The notes beneath the pieces were generated by a model. It was not told where the DNA came from, searched no databases, and saw only the letters and a list, made by a program, of their open reading frames with translations. Shown here piece after piece: positions 9,337 through 19,412 of a stretch of 48,791 bases of DNA. Every line of letters begins with the position of its first letter. Within the stretch, counting starts at the first letter, position 1. Source of the stretch: Alistipes sp. (GTDB lineage Bacteria > Bacteroidota > Bacteroidia > Bacteroidales > Rikenellaceae). The DNA is taken from NCBI GenBank assembly GCA_021202985.1, contig JAJQCA010000009.1:1-48791 (forward strand), given 5' to 3'. Position numbers and translations under genes: made by a program.

Positions 9337-9702
9337 TTATTCCCCGCACGGGAGTAAGCACCTGCCCTCTTCACCGCCCTCCGTAACCAGTAACCTCAGC
9401 CCGGTTACACCCCACGGCACCCCGGCCGCCGAGCCGCCCCGGACCGATACGGTATCGGGACCACTGTCGAGCGTGAACTCCTTTTCGTGAAGCTCCCGGT
9501 CGATTCCCGGGTTAACTACGGTGCCCGCTCTGCCGGTGGATTCCCGGCTGTGGTCCTAAATACGCACTGCCGTTTCAGGGGCCTCCTCCAAGCCTCCCGA
9601 GCCGTCGGCCACGACATGCACGGGCCGGACCGATTCGCAGTTGTCGCTGTGGTATCTTACCATACGCAAGTAGGAATCCGGCTCCTTGCGGGAACTCCGC
9701 AA
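9337..9702 (-). pseudogene. Decayed secreted-protein-like reading frame
   Basis: The spacer behind ubiD has no intact gene, but one minus-strand frame reads like protein over about 120 codons, broken by a TAG at 9556-9558 and ending at TAA 9337-9339. The distal half includes EFTLDSGPDTVSVRGGS, a pattern like the beta-strand repeats (BACON/Ig-like) of Bacteroidota surface lipoproteins; the upstream half includes SVRPVHVVADGSGG. Third positions are mostly G or C, as in real genes here. Upstream the same frame has further stops (TAG 9703-9705, TGA 9742-9744) and no signal peptide is visible, so the start is lost. I read this as a decaying gene. The family match is by pattern only. Confidence 0.45.
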
Positions 9703-9971
9703 CTATCCGTGTATCACCCGCGGCCACGGCCCGGAGGAAAATCACGGCGACCGTTTTGCCATGTCCCAGACCATACCGTTTTACGGCAAATATACTCTTT
9801 TTCGCCTTGCCGGTATACCACCGCCGCGAAATGCCGCAACCTGCCCCATCACAGGGCGGACATACCGACCGTTCGGGGCGTACCGGCAAAACCCCTGCCG
9901 GTTAATGAAGTCCCGCCTCATGGTAGCGTGAAAAATATAACAGACACTTACGGTATTAGATAAAAGTTTAG

Positions 9972-9979
9972 TAACTTTG
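9972..9979 (+). promoter_or_regulatory. -7 promoter element for mutA-mutB
   Basis: TAACTTTG matches TAnnTTTG exactly and is placed about 72 nt before the mutA ATG, which would give a leader of about 65 nt. The same octamer occurs before rpsL and before the nitroreductase gene in this window. A -33 TTTG is not obvious. Confidence 0.6.
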
Positions 9980-10051
9980 GTGTCCGAAATCCATAAGGAC
10001 CGCCGGCTGCGGAATACGTTTGAATCTTAATCAACACAATTCATAATAGTT

Positions 10052-12064
10052 ATGGCAAATAAGGAGCAAAAGCTGCTTACCGAATTCCCTCCCGTACCTA
10101 CGGAGAAGTGGGAAGAGGTGATTACAGCAGACCTCAAAGGGGCCGATTACCAGAAGAAACTGGTATGGAAGACTGCCGAAGGGTTCGACGTGAGGCCCTA
10201 TTACAGGGCGGAGGACCTCGAATCGGTAAGCCACCTGGGAGCGGGCATCGGGGAGTTCCCCTACGTCCGCAGCACGGGCAAGTGCAACAACTGGCGCATC
10301 CAGCAGACCGTCACGGTAAAGGACCCCGTCTCGGCCAACGCCGAAGCGCTCAAGGCAATCGCCGGCGGGGCGGAAGCCGTGGGCTTCGTGCTGCGCTGCG
10401 ACGAAGTATGCGAAGAGGGGTTCGGTAAACTGCTTTCGGGTATAGACCCGTCCGCCGTCGAACTCACTTTCAGCGGCGCGGGCGCCGCAAGCGCGGCCGA
10501 ACGCTTTATCGCCAGGCTCGATGTACAGGGGGCTGCGCCGGACGCCGTGCGCGCCAACTTCGTTATCGACCCGATAATCACCCGTCTTTCGCTCAAGGGC
10601 GCGTTCGGGTGCTGTGAAGACGGCACCGTCTGTTTCTCCCGCATAGCCGAACTGGTCCGGAAAGGGGCTAAATATCCCAAACTCCGTTTCACCGGGGTGT
10701 CGGGCCACCATTTCCACAACAGCGGTTCGACAATCGTGCAGGAGCTGGCCTTCACGCTGGCCGCCGGTCACGAATACGTGGTCAAGCTGATGGAGGCCGG
10801 CCTGACGGCCGACGAGGCCGCCGGTTCGATCCGCTTTTCGATGGCCGTCAGCTCCAACTATTTTATGGAGATTGCCAAATTCCGCGCCGCGAGGATGCTT
10901 TGGGCCAATATCATGAAGGCATACGAGCCTAAGTGCAGGTGTTCGGAAAAAATGTTTGTCCACGCCGTTACCTCAAAATGGAACCTGACGGTTTACGACC
11001 CGTACGTGAATATGCTTCGCGGCACCACCGAGGCGATGAGCGCATCTATCGCGGGCGTACACTCGCTCGAAGTGCTTCCGTTCGACGCGGCCTACGAATA
11101 CCCGACCGAGTTCTCTTCGCGCATCGCACGCAACGTACAGCTTCTTCTGAAGAACGAATCGCATTTCGACAGCGTGGTCGACCCGTCGGGAGGTTCTTAC
11201 TATATCGAGACCCTTACCCGCAGCATCGCCGAACAGGCATGGGCGCTGTTCCGCGAAGTGGAGGACAAAGGGGGCTATATCGAAGCGTTCAAAGCCGGGT
11301 TTATCCAGGATAAAATCGAGGAATCGGCCAATAAAAAGGATATGAATATCGCCACCCGCCGCCAGATATTACTGGGTACAAACCAGTATCCCAACTTCAC
11401 CGAGACGGCCGGCGATGAGATTACCGAGAAAACCGTGTCGCGCTCGGCCTGCAACTGCGGTTGCGAAAGTTGCAATTGCGGGGCGGAAGGCGATGGCAAT
11501 GATGCCTGCAAATGTAACGACGGAGAAGAATGCACGTGCGGCGACGACTGCAACTGCAAAGAGGGCGGGGACTGCAACTGCGGCTGTGACGACTGCACAT
11601 GCGGCGGCGATACCGGCATCAGGCCCCTCAGACCCTACCGCGGAGGTATGGCGTTCGAGGAGCTGCGCCTTAAAGTGGACCGCAGCGGCCGCGAGCCCAA
11701 AGCATTTATGCTAACATGCGGATCGCTGGCAATGGCCCGTGCGAGGTCGCAGTTTTCCAGCAACTTCTTCGGATGCGCGGGTATCCGCGTTATAGACAAC
11801 AACTTTTTCTCCGACATTGAGGAAGGGGCGCGCAAGGCCCTCGAATCGGGCGCCGAAATAGTTGTCGTGTGCGCCGCGGACGACGATTACGCAACCCTCG
11901 CTCCCCGTATCAAAGAGCTGCTCGGCGGCAAGGCCATCCTCGTGGTGGCGGGCGCCCCGGCCAGTATGGACGAGCTGAAAGCGCAGGGTATCGGCAACTT
12001 TATCAACGTGCGCAGCAACGTGCTCGAAACGCTCAAACAATACGTGGCCGAACTCGGCATCTGA
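10052..12064 (+). CDS. mutA: Methylmalonyl-CoA mutase small subunit with cysteine-rich insert
   Basis: The non-catalytic subunit pairs with MutB to interconvert succinyl-CoA and methylmalonyl-CoA, the route to propionate or for propionate use. The protein (670 aa) has the mutase TIM-barrel region (about 20-440, with RFTGVSGHHFHNSGST and GGSYYIETLT) and a C-terminal degenerate B12-domain fold (about 530-670) that lacks the DxHxxG cobalamin motif, as expected for this subunit. The oddity is the linker: residues 467-517 hold 16 cysteines in 51 residues, mostly as CxC pairs (CNCG, CTCG, CKCN) with Asp, Glu and Gly between. This resembles a metallothionein or Fe-S/zinc cluster site. The reading frame and codon use continue normally through it. 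mutB follows after 20 nt. Confidence 0.95.
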   Translation: MANKEQKLLTEFPPVPTEKWEEVITADLKGADYQKKLVWKTAEGFDVRPYYRAEDLESVSHLGAGIGEFPYVRSTGKCNNWRIQQTVTVKDPVSANAEALKAIAGGAEAVGFVLRCDEVCEEGFGKLLSGIDPSAVELTFSGAGAASAAERFIARLDVQGAAPDAVRANFVIDPIITRLSLKGAFGCCEDGTVCFSRIAELVRKGAKYPKLRFTGVSGHHFHNSGSTIVQELAFTLAAGHEYVVKLMEAGLTADEAAGSIRFSMAVSSNYFMEIAKFRAARMLWANIMKAYEPKCRCSEKMFVHAVTSKWNLTVYDPYVNMLRGTTEAMSASIAGVHSLEVLPFDAAYEYPTEFSSRIARNVQLLLKNESHFDSVVDPSGGSYYIETLTRSIAEQAWALFREVEDKGGYIEAFKAGFIQDKIEESANKKDMNIATRRQILLGTNQYPNFTETAGDEITEKTVSRSACNCGCESCNCGAEGDGNDACKCNDGEECTCGDDCNCKEGGDCNCGCDDCTCGGDTGIRPLRPYRGGMAFEELRLKVDRSGREPKAFMLTCGSLAMARARSQFSSNFFGCAGIRVIDNNFFSDIEEGARKALESGAEIVVVCAADDDYATLAPRIKELLGGKAILVVAGAPASMDELKAQGIGNFINVRSNVLETLKQYVAELGI

Positions 12065-12084
12065 AGGGCACACACTAAACAGGT

Positions 12085-14226
<2,142 letters not shown>

Positions 14227-14246
14227 CATAAGTAAAGCCATGAACA

Positions 14247-14276
14247 AATAACCCTGCCTTGAAAGGCAGGGTTATT
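14247..14276. terminator. Bidirectional terminator after mutB
   Basis: A perfect 14-bp stem (AATAACCCTGCCTT / AAGGCAGGGTTATT, loop GA) is followed by a T-rich TATTTT on the plus strand and preceded by A-rich sequence, so it can serve both mutB and the converging gene at 14302. Confidence 0.9.
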
Positions 14277-14301
14277 TATTTTCATCTCTCCGTGGAAGTA
14301 T

Positions 14302-14700
14302 CTATTCCAGCGTTCCTTTTTGACGTAATTTTTCCCGGTTACAGAAAACCCATACGGCAAATATTATACATAGGGCCGAAGCTATGGATTCCAAAATCAT
14401 TAACAATGTATTCCCATTATGCATATATGCCAGCAAAGCCATCAAAATTCCGACGATGAACGCATAATAAACGTATACTATCTTGCCTTTACCTTTTATA
14501 ATAAGCGGTTCATTTTTATCTTTGAAAAGATATATCAGTATGTATAGAAAAAGGTCGACAATAAAGAAAATAGTCGCACCCCAACTCGTTATATCATTCC
14601 ATAATGAACCTTTAGGAGCGAACAGCCAAAGCAGCATCAACGATATGAAAATCGGTGAAATCACATTATTTTCCAATTTCCTAAGAAAACCGGTATTCAT
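14302..14700 (-). CDS. Small integral membrane protein, 132 aa, unknown
   Basis: The product has four predicted membrane segments (about 14-28, 38-58, 74-92, 100-118) and a basic C-terminal tail (CNREKLRQKGTLE). I do not recognise a family. The ATG at 14700 has an AGGA ribosome-site-like sequence a few bases upstream. The gene is clearly richer in A/T than mutB and rdgB on either side, which hints at an acquired or weakly expressed accessory gene. It is a monocistronic gene that converges on mutB through a shared terminator. Confidence 0.7.
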   Translation of the reverse strand: MNTGFLRKLENNVISPIFISLMLLWLFAPKGSLWNDITSWGATIFFIVDLFLYILIYLFKDKNEPLIIKGKGKIVYVYYAFIVGILMALLAYMHNGNTLLMILESIASALCIIFAVWVFCNREKLRQKGTLE

Positions 14701-14782
14701 ATTATCCTGGTTTGTTGACTAAATCATAAATCCCCGGAAGTGTTATAAAGGATTTTGTCCGCTTAAATATATATAAATTTCT

Positions 14783-15370
14783 CTATTTATTATCTATTCC
14801 GGTTCGAAGGAACTCCGCCAGTTTCCGTACCGCTTCACCGCGGTGGGATATCCGGTTCTTAACTTCCGCCGGCAGCTCGGCGAAAGTCTGCGCGTACCCG
14901 TCCGGCCGGAACACCGGGTCGTAACCGAACCCCTTGTCGCCCGCCTCCACCTCGGTAATCTCCCCGCGCACCTCCCCTTCGAACAGGTATTCCCTGCCGC
15001 CGAGGATTAGCGCTATCACGGTCCGGAACCGGGCCGACCGGTCGGCTTTTCCACCGAGGTTTTTCAAAAGAAGGGCCGTATTTGCGGCATGGTCGTGGCC
15101 GTCGGTGGCGTATCGGGCAGAACGTACGCCCGGCTCTCCCCCGAGAGCGGCTACCTCCAGGCCGGTATCGTCGGCGAAACAATCGTAACCCGTGCGTTCC
15201 TTTACAAAGCGGGCCTTTTGCAGGGCGTTGCCCTCCAGCGTGTCCCGGTCCTCCGGTATCTCTTCGGTAAGGCCGCAGTCGGCCGGGGTGAGCAGCGTGA
15301 AGGCGGGACCGAGTATTTGTGAGACTTCCTCGAGTTTATGCCGGTTGTTCGTGGCGAATACTATTTTCAT
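14783..15370 (-). CDS. rdgB: XTP/dITP diphosphatase (RdgB/HAM1 family)
   Basis: It hydrolyses non-canonical purine nucleotides (XTP, dITP, ITP) to monophosphates and so protects DNA and RNA. The 195-residue protein has the family start [16 protein letters not shown], the nucleotide and metal site [24 protein letters not shown], and the C-terminal [12 protein letters not shown] and [10 protein letters not shown] motifs; all expected residues are present and the length is typical. It starts 27 nt behind the XRE regulator gene on the same strand, so it may be cotranscribed with the regulator and membrane-protein genes, although a one-mismatch promoter-like site (TATCTTTA, minus strand) lies just upstream. 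Confidence 0.95.
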   Translation of the reverse strand: MKIVFATNNRHKLEEVSQILGPAFTLLTPADCGLTEEIPEDRDTLEGNALQKARFVKERTGYDCFADDTGLEVAALGGEPGVRSARYATDGHDHAANTALLLKNLGGKADRSARFRTVIALILGGREYLFEGEVRGEITEVEAGDKGFGYDPVFRPDGYAQTFAELPAEVKNRISHRGEAVRKLAEFLRTGIDNK

Positions 15371-15397
15371 CGTATCTGTTTTGGGGTAAAGATAAAC

Positions 15398-15607
15398 CTA
15401 TTCCTCCAACCGGAACAACTCCTCGACCGGCACCCCGAAATATTTCGCCATCTTCAGGGCCAGTACCGTCGAGGGGACATAAACCCCGTTCTCGATGGTA
15501 TTCACGGTTTTCCGGGTTACACCAATCGCCGTCGCAAGTTCTTCCTGGGTAATATTCTTTATCGCGCGCCGGACCTTGATCGTGTTATGGAGTTTATCAC
15601 AGCCCAT
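15398..15607 (-). CDS. Small XRE-family HTH transcriptional regulator, 69 aa
   Basis: The protein is little more than one helix-turn-helix domain: LHNTIKVRRAIKNITQEELA, then ATAIGVTRKTVNTIENGVYV, then PSTVLALKMAKYFGVPVEEL, ending FRLEE. This is the compact DNA-binding type often paired with a membrane protein. The frame stays open upstream to 15751, but the ATG at 15607 overlaps the stop of the preceding gene by one base (TAATG), which marks the true start and translational coupling. It probably regulates its own operon; the target is unknown. rdgB follows 27 nt downstream. Confidence 0.88.
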   Translation of the reverse strand: MGCDKLHNTIKVRRAIKNITQEELATAIGVTRKTVNTIENGVYVPSTVLALKMAKYFGVPVEELFRLEE

Positions 15608-16035
15608 TACCGGTAGTAAATTAACTGCGCCACACGAGAGGATACCAGCCCTACATACAGGATTATCCCCGCGGCAAGCCTGATACCGAGTCCTTCCATC
15701 GAAAGCACGAATAACACGAACGCCGCCGACATGGAAAGCAAAAAACCCCACGCAAGGGCCTTGCGGTCATAATCTCGGTACAGTTCGTTTCGCAGGGCAT
15801 TGGCTACCGCCCTGTCTTTTTTAACCCGGTGTTCGAACCAAACCATTTTGAAAGTAGCCGCAAGGGCGAGGCCTACTCCGAGGCCGCGGATAAATTCGAC
15901 CAAATCGAATCCTGGCTTTTGCGTACCTTCCGGTGCGAAAATAAATGCGGCAAGGAAAATCCCGAACCCGGTTGTCTGCCATACCATAAGGCTGTACCGT
16001 TTGCGGTCGGCCTTCTCGATAGTCAACTGTGCCAT
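15607..16035 (-). CDS. Four-TM membrane protein coupled to XRE regulator
   Basis: The 142-residue product has about four membrane segments (about 18-35, 48-63, 93-110, 117-135), separated by a charged cytoplasmic loop (FEHRVKKDRAVANALRNELYRDYDRK). I do not recognise a named family, but small membrane proteins of this layout are commonly encoded just before a minimal XRE regulator, with coupled start and stop as here. A plausible role is sensing or sequestering in the membrane, which is inference. A promoter-like TAGATTTG (minus strand) lies about 54 nt upstream. Confidence 0.8.
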   Translation of the reverse strand: MAQLTIEKADRKRYSLMVWQTTGFGIFLAAFIFAPEGTQKPGFDLVEFIRGLGVGLALAATFKMVWFEHRVKKDRAVANALRNELYRDYDRKALAWGFLLSMSAAFVLFVLSMEGLGIRLAAGIILYVGLVSSRVAQLIYYR

Positions 16036-16088
16036 AATAATATCCTCTTAATGAGTAATCTATTTATCTTTTTATAACTTTTACGTTA

Positions 16089-16096
16089 CAAATCTA
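16089..16096 (-). promoter_or_regulatory. Possible -7 element for the membrane-protein/XRE operon
   Basis: On the minus strand this is TAGATTTG, an exact fit to TAnnTTTG, about 54 nt before the ATG at 16035. The surrounding DNA is AT-rich. A -33 element is not clear. Confidence 0.45.
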
Positions 16097-16203
16097 AGAT
16101 AAAAATGATTATCTTCCATATTGAAGGTGAAATTTTAACGTGAGAACATGCCCTGACGGTCGGAGATAACCGGTACGAATTGGCTGAACAACCGCCGCGG
16201 ATG

Positions 16204-17052
16204 CTATTTTGTCGGGATTTCCGAGCGCAGGAGTTCGAGTTTCCGGTCGGAAACTATCTTGTCAATGACGGTCTTTACGACCCTGTCTATATCGCTGCTC
16301 TCGGTGTAGTCGGCAGGGCAGACGAAATTAACACGGTTATCCCTTACGAGCCGTTCCGAAGCTGTCCTGGTGGCTTTGTTCGCCGGGTTGTACACGGCTA
16401 TGGAGTGCCCTCCCTGTGCTTTTACGAGCCGCATGCACGGAATGTCCGTGGTACCGTCGCCGAAGTAAATCATATGCCGGAACTGCACCGGGCGCTGGCT
16501 CTCGGGAATATAGCGGTTCACTTCCTTGCTGTCGTAAACCGATTCCACCCCCTTGTTTATTTTGAATATGAACTGCGTCTTATTGGTATAATTAACCGCG
16601 ACGGCCGGCCAGTAAGCAACCCCGTCCACATCGTACAGGAACGAGCAGGCATAAATTTTACGAAACTCGTGGGCGATAGGCGTCCCTTCTATCATTTCCT
16701 TCAGTCCCGAAGAGTTTATATAGTGGTGTACCGTAACCCCCTGCCCGGCCGCGTAAGCGTTTATCCGTCCGAACCACTCCTCGACCCCGTCGTAGAGGGA
16801 TATCTTGGCTCCGGAGGCCACAAATGCGTCCCGTCTGAGGGACAAGCCCGTACTGCGGGCTTCGTGAAGCATTTTGTACATATATGCCAGTATCGGGTCC
16901 GCATCCTGCTCCAGAGCCAGATCGTTGCTGTCCTGCCAGAATTCCCTGTTACTTTTACCGACCGTGGGGATAAAGTCGTACTCCTGCATATTGCCAGGGG
17001 AGAGGGTGCCGTCGAAATCGTATATCAGGGCGACCGTTACCGTAGTTTCCAT
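16204..17052 (-). CDS. HAD-family hydrolase (phosphoserine phosphatase-like)
   Basis: The 282-residue protein has HAD motif I with the nucleophile and acid Asp in YDFDGTLSPGNMQEYDF at the N-terminus, a long helical cap, motif II Ser in HHYINSSGLKEMIEG, and motif IV as YFGDGTTDIPCM near residue 215. It should be a cytoplasmic phosphatase of the SerB-like type; the substrate cannot be told from the sequence. I chose ATG 17052, which puts motif I near residue 12; an in-frame ATG at 17085 is possible and adds 11 residues. It diverges from the nitroreductase gene. Confidence 0.85.
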   Translation of the reverse strand: METTVTVALIYDFDGTLSPGNMQEYDFIPTVGKSNREFWQDSNDLALEQDADPILAYMYKMLHEARSTGLSLRRDAFVASGAKISLYDGVEEWFGRINAYAAGQGVTVHHYINSSGLKEMIEGTPIAHEFRKIYACSFLYDVDGVAYWPAVAVNYTNKTQFIFKINKGVESVYDSKEVNRYIPESQRPVQFRHMIYFGDGTTDIPCMRLVKAQGGHSIAVYNPANKATRTASERLVRDNRVNFVCPADYTESSDIDRVVKTVIDKIVSDRKLELLRSEIPTK

Positions 17053-17169
17053 ACATACTGCATTTAAGTCCCTAAAGGTACGCATTTTGCCCGGAAGTGG
17101 TTCGGGCTATCCGGATTAAATGGAAAACGCCCGCGTCTTTTCCCATAGCCGTCACACGAATAAATGTCT

Positions 17170-17177
17170 TAACTTTG
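17170..17177 (+). promoter_or_regulatory. -7 promoter element for the nitroreductase gene
   Basis: TAACTTTG, the same octamer as before rpsL and mutA, ends 37 nt before the ATG at 17215, giving a leader of about 30 nt. A -33 TTTG is not obvious. Confidence 0.6.
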
Positions 17178-17214
17178 TAAATATACGTCACCGATAACGT
17201 CTAAAACCAACGAT

Positions 17215-17748
17215 ATGACATTCAGGGAACTTGCCGCCCAAAGGCGCTCTATACGCAAATACGAAGACCGAAAAGTAGACCGGGAGACAATTGACCGGAT
17301 CATCGAAACCACCCTCACGGCCCCGTCTTCGAAGAACTGCCGATCGACGCGCATCGCCTACACCGACAATCCGGAAATTTTACGGGCCATATCGCAAATG
17401 CGCTCCACCGGTTCGGCATTCGTCAGGGAAGCCCCGCTGGCATTTTTCATCCTGGCCGATGACTCGAATACCGACCTGTGGCGCGAAAACTGCTCCATAT
17501 CGGCCACCGTTCTCCAGTTCGCCGCGGAGGACCTCGGGCTCGGTTCCTGCTGGGTACATGTGGAAGGGCGTCCGCACGACAACGAACAACCCGACGGGCC
17601 TACCGCAGCGCAATACCTGAAAGAGCGGATTCCCGCACTGGAGCCCTACAGGATTCTCTGTGTAGTGGCCTGCGGCTATCCCGCGGTCCGCCCAAACCCG
17701 CACACCCCGAAGCCGGAAGACGGCGACAAATCTTTCCGGATAGGCTAA
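17215..17748 (+). CDS. Nitroreductase-family FMN oxidoreductase
   Basis: The 177-residue protein begins MTFRELAAQRRSIRKYEDRK with the FMN-phosphate-binding Arg pair typical of the family, then TAPSSKNCRSTRI (second FMN segment), and AAEDLGLGSCWVHVEGRP with the usual Gly-rich turn, before a C-terminal ILCVVACGYP strand. It is a short, dimeric type likely to use NAD(P)H to reduce nitro- or quinone-like compounds; the true substrate is unknown. It is a single gene with its own promoter and a terminator at 17826-17855. Confidence 0.9.
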   Translation: MTFRELAAQRRSIRKYEDRKVDRETIDRIIETTLTAPSSKNCRSTRIAYTDNPEILRAISQMRSTGSAFVREAPLAFFILADDSNTDLWRENCSISATVLQFAAEDLGLGSCWVHVEGRPHDNEQPDGPTAAQYLKERIPALEPYRILCVVACGYPAVRPNPHTPKPEDGDKSFRIG

Positions 17749-17825
17749 CCGGCCATAATTCATCGACCCTGTGCGCCGGACTGGGTTTGCAGATTCGTCA
17801 GGTATAAAAAACAGGTGAAGGGTGC

Positions 17826-17855
17826 CTCCGCACTTCCGCCGCTGCGGGAGTTTTT
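17826..17855 (+). terminator. Intrinsic terminator after the nitroreductase gene
   Basis: CTCCGCA pairs with TGCGGGAG (one bulged G) around a 10-nt loop, followed by TTTTT. This is a rho-independent terminator for the plus-strand gene. Confidence 0.65.
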
Positions 17856-17917
17856 CCCCGAACGTTATACCCCCCGCTTTGGAGCCTCCGCCCTGACAAA
17901 CCCGCCATAACCGAAAA

Positions 17918-17961
17918 AGTCTTCCCCATGACCCGGTATTATCCGGGTCATGGGGAAGACT
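17918..17961 (-). terminator. Strong terminator of the DUF4374/TonB receptor operon
   Basis: A perfect 19-bp stem (arms 17918-17936 and 17943-17961, 6-nt loop) lies just downstream of the minus-strand lipoprotein gene. On the minus strand the stem is followed directly by a short T-run (TTTTC), so it ends that operon. Confidence 0.9.
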
Positions 17962-17983
17962 CTGTTTAAGGCGGACCGTGCGT

Positions 17984-19384
17984 TTATTCGTAATATTTGA
18001 GCCTGCCGACGGAGGTTATGCCGGTCGACTGAACGGAAATACCTTTGGAGGCGGTCGCGCTCTCGGCGTCTATTATATATACGGCCGGGTCCTCGTTCTC
18101 CACAAGAATCGGTATGTAAGCCTTCCCGTCCTCGAAATAGGGCATCGTACCTATACTGGTGACCGACGAGGCCGACGGAAGGCCGGTAATGTATTTCAGA
18201 ACGCCCGTCTCACCTTTGAATATTGCCAACTGGTTTGCCGTGGGCGACTGGCCGAACGGTGCGTCGTACATCAAAAGCATAAAATAGTCTTCCGTAACGT
18301 GCCAACTGCGGAGGAACGAATTTCCTCCGGTCGGGGTTTGCTCTTCAATATTGACGTAATAGCTTTCGTCGAAATCGTTCTGTCCGTTTTTGATTCGGAC
18401 AACCCCCGCCGGTAGTGAAGTTCGCTGTACGGACTCGGTCATTGATTTGGCATAACTCGGCGAGAATACGTACACATCCCCGTTATCCGCCGCCCATACC
18501 ATCTGGTAATACTGCGAAGCGTTGCGGCCGGCGGCATAACTTATTTTATCGGTTTTGATTAACCGCACCTCGTCCTTATTGAAATCTTTATTGGGATAGA
18601 TGGCAATATAGGCCTGGTCGGGATATTGCGTCCACTGTAACTCCCCGGCTGTGTATGCACCGCTGCCCTGTCCTCCCGACTCCTTCTTCACCAGCTCGGG
18701 ATATTTAATCTTCTCCTCGAATACCACCACTCCGTAATGACTCATACCCATCGGGATGGGAGCGGTGAATATCCTGCTTCCGACCTGCTCGAGTCCGGCA
18801 AACGTTACGAATTCACCGTCCCCGAGATAATCTTCAGCCCAAATATAATCTGAATTCGATCCTATCACCTGGGTATCAACGTCGATATAGTTTATCAGGA
18901 ATCCTCTCGGAACGTAATCGTTCCCGCTCTCTTTTTCCGCAAGGGACGAATCCAGGCCGCCGGTCGAGGTGGTAATCAGGTAATTATCATAAAAACCGTA
19001 AGAAGTAAACCTCTTGGCCTCATAGGTATTCGAGCGGGCCGCAGCTTTTCCTTCGCTATTAAGTATGTACGAGGAAGTTACACCGGCGTTACCCTGCAAA
19101 TATACAAGGCGGTAAAGATATTTATCTCCGTAATAGAGCCAGTAAGTACCCGTATCGGTTTCGGTGCCGGTATTGACCGTTGTTATATCCCCTTCCGTCA
19201 GGTCGTCGGTTGTTACCAGATAATTGGAACTACTCGTCCCGCTGGTAACGGTGGCCGAGATAATGTAGGCTGACCCTGAGAAATCGTTTCCCGTTCCTTT
19301 GACACCGTTGTCGTCCTCGCAGGATACGAGCATGGCCGCTGCGGACAGCGCAACGAAACTCCTTAAAAGATAATTTTTCTTCAT
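17984..19384 (-). CDS. DUF4374 lipoprotein, XusB-like
   Basis: The 466-residue protein starts with a lipoprotein signal (MKKNYLLRSFVALSAAAMLV, Cys22 in LVSC) and the body has repeated YLLTTDD, YDNYLITTS and IIDAES beta-rich segments typical of DUF4374 propeller lipoproteins. In Bacteroides such a protein (XusB) sits beside a TonB-dependent receptor (XusA) and binds xenosiderophores at the cell surface; I infer the same kind of job here from family and gene order, not from visible ligand residues. It follows the receptor gene by 28 nt in one operon, and the operon ends here at a strong terminator. Confidence 0.85.
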   Translation of the reverse strand: MKKNYLLRSFVALSAAAMLVSCEDDNGVKGTGNDFSGSAYIISATVTSGTSSSNYLVTTDDLTEGDITTVNTGTETDTGTYWLYYGDKYLYRLVYLQGNAGVTSSYILNSEGKAAARSNTYEAKRFTSYGFYDNYLITTSTGGLDSSLAEKESGNDYVPRGFLINYIDVDTQVIGSNSDYIWAEDYLGDGEFVTFAGLEQVGSRIFTAPIPMGMSHYGVVVFEEKIKYPELVKKESGGQGSGAYTAGELQWTQYPDQAYIAIYPNKDFNKDEVRLIKTDKISYAAGRNASQYYQMVWAADNGDVYVFSPSYAKSMTESVQRTSLPAGVVRIKNGQNDFDESYYVNIEEQTPTGGNSFLRSWHVTEDYFMLLMYDAPFGQSPTANQLAIFKGETGVLKYITGLPSASSVTSIGTMPYFEDGKAYIPILVENEDPAVYIIDAESATASKGISVQSTGITSVGRLKYYE

Positions 19385-19412
19385 GTTTTACTCTTTATAA
19401 TTCGTATTATAA

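Noticed and set aside
11415-11714. Alternative frame explaining the MutA cysteine cluster as a frameshift
   Set aside because: The main frame is continuous from the barrel through the cluster into the conserved C-terminal domain, so no shift is needed.
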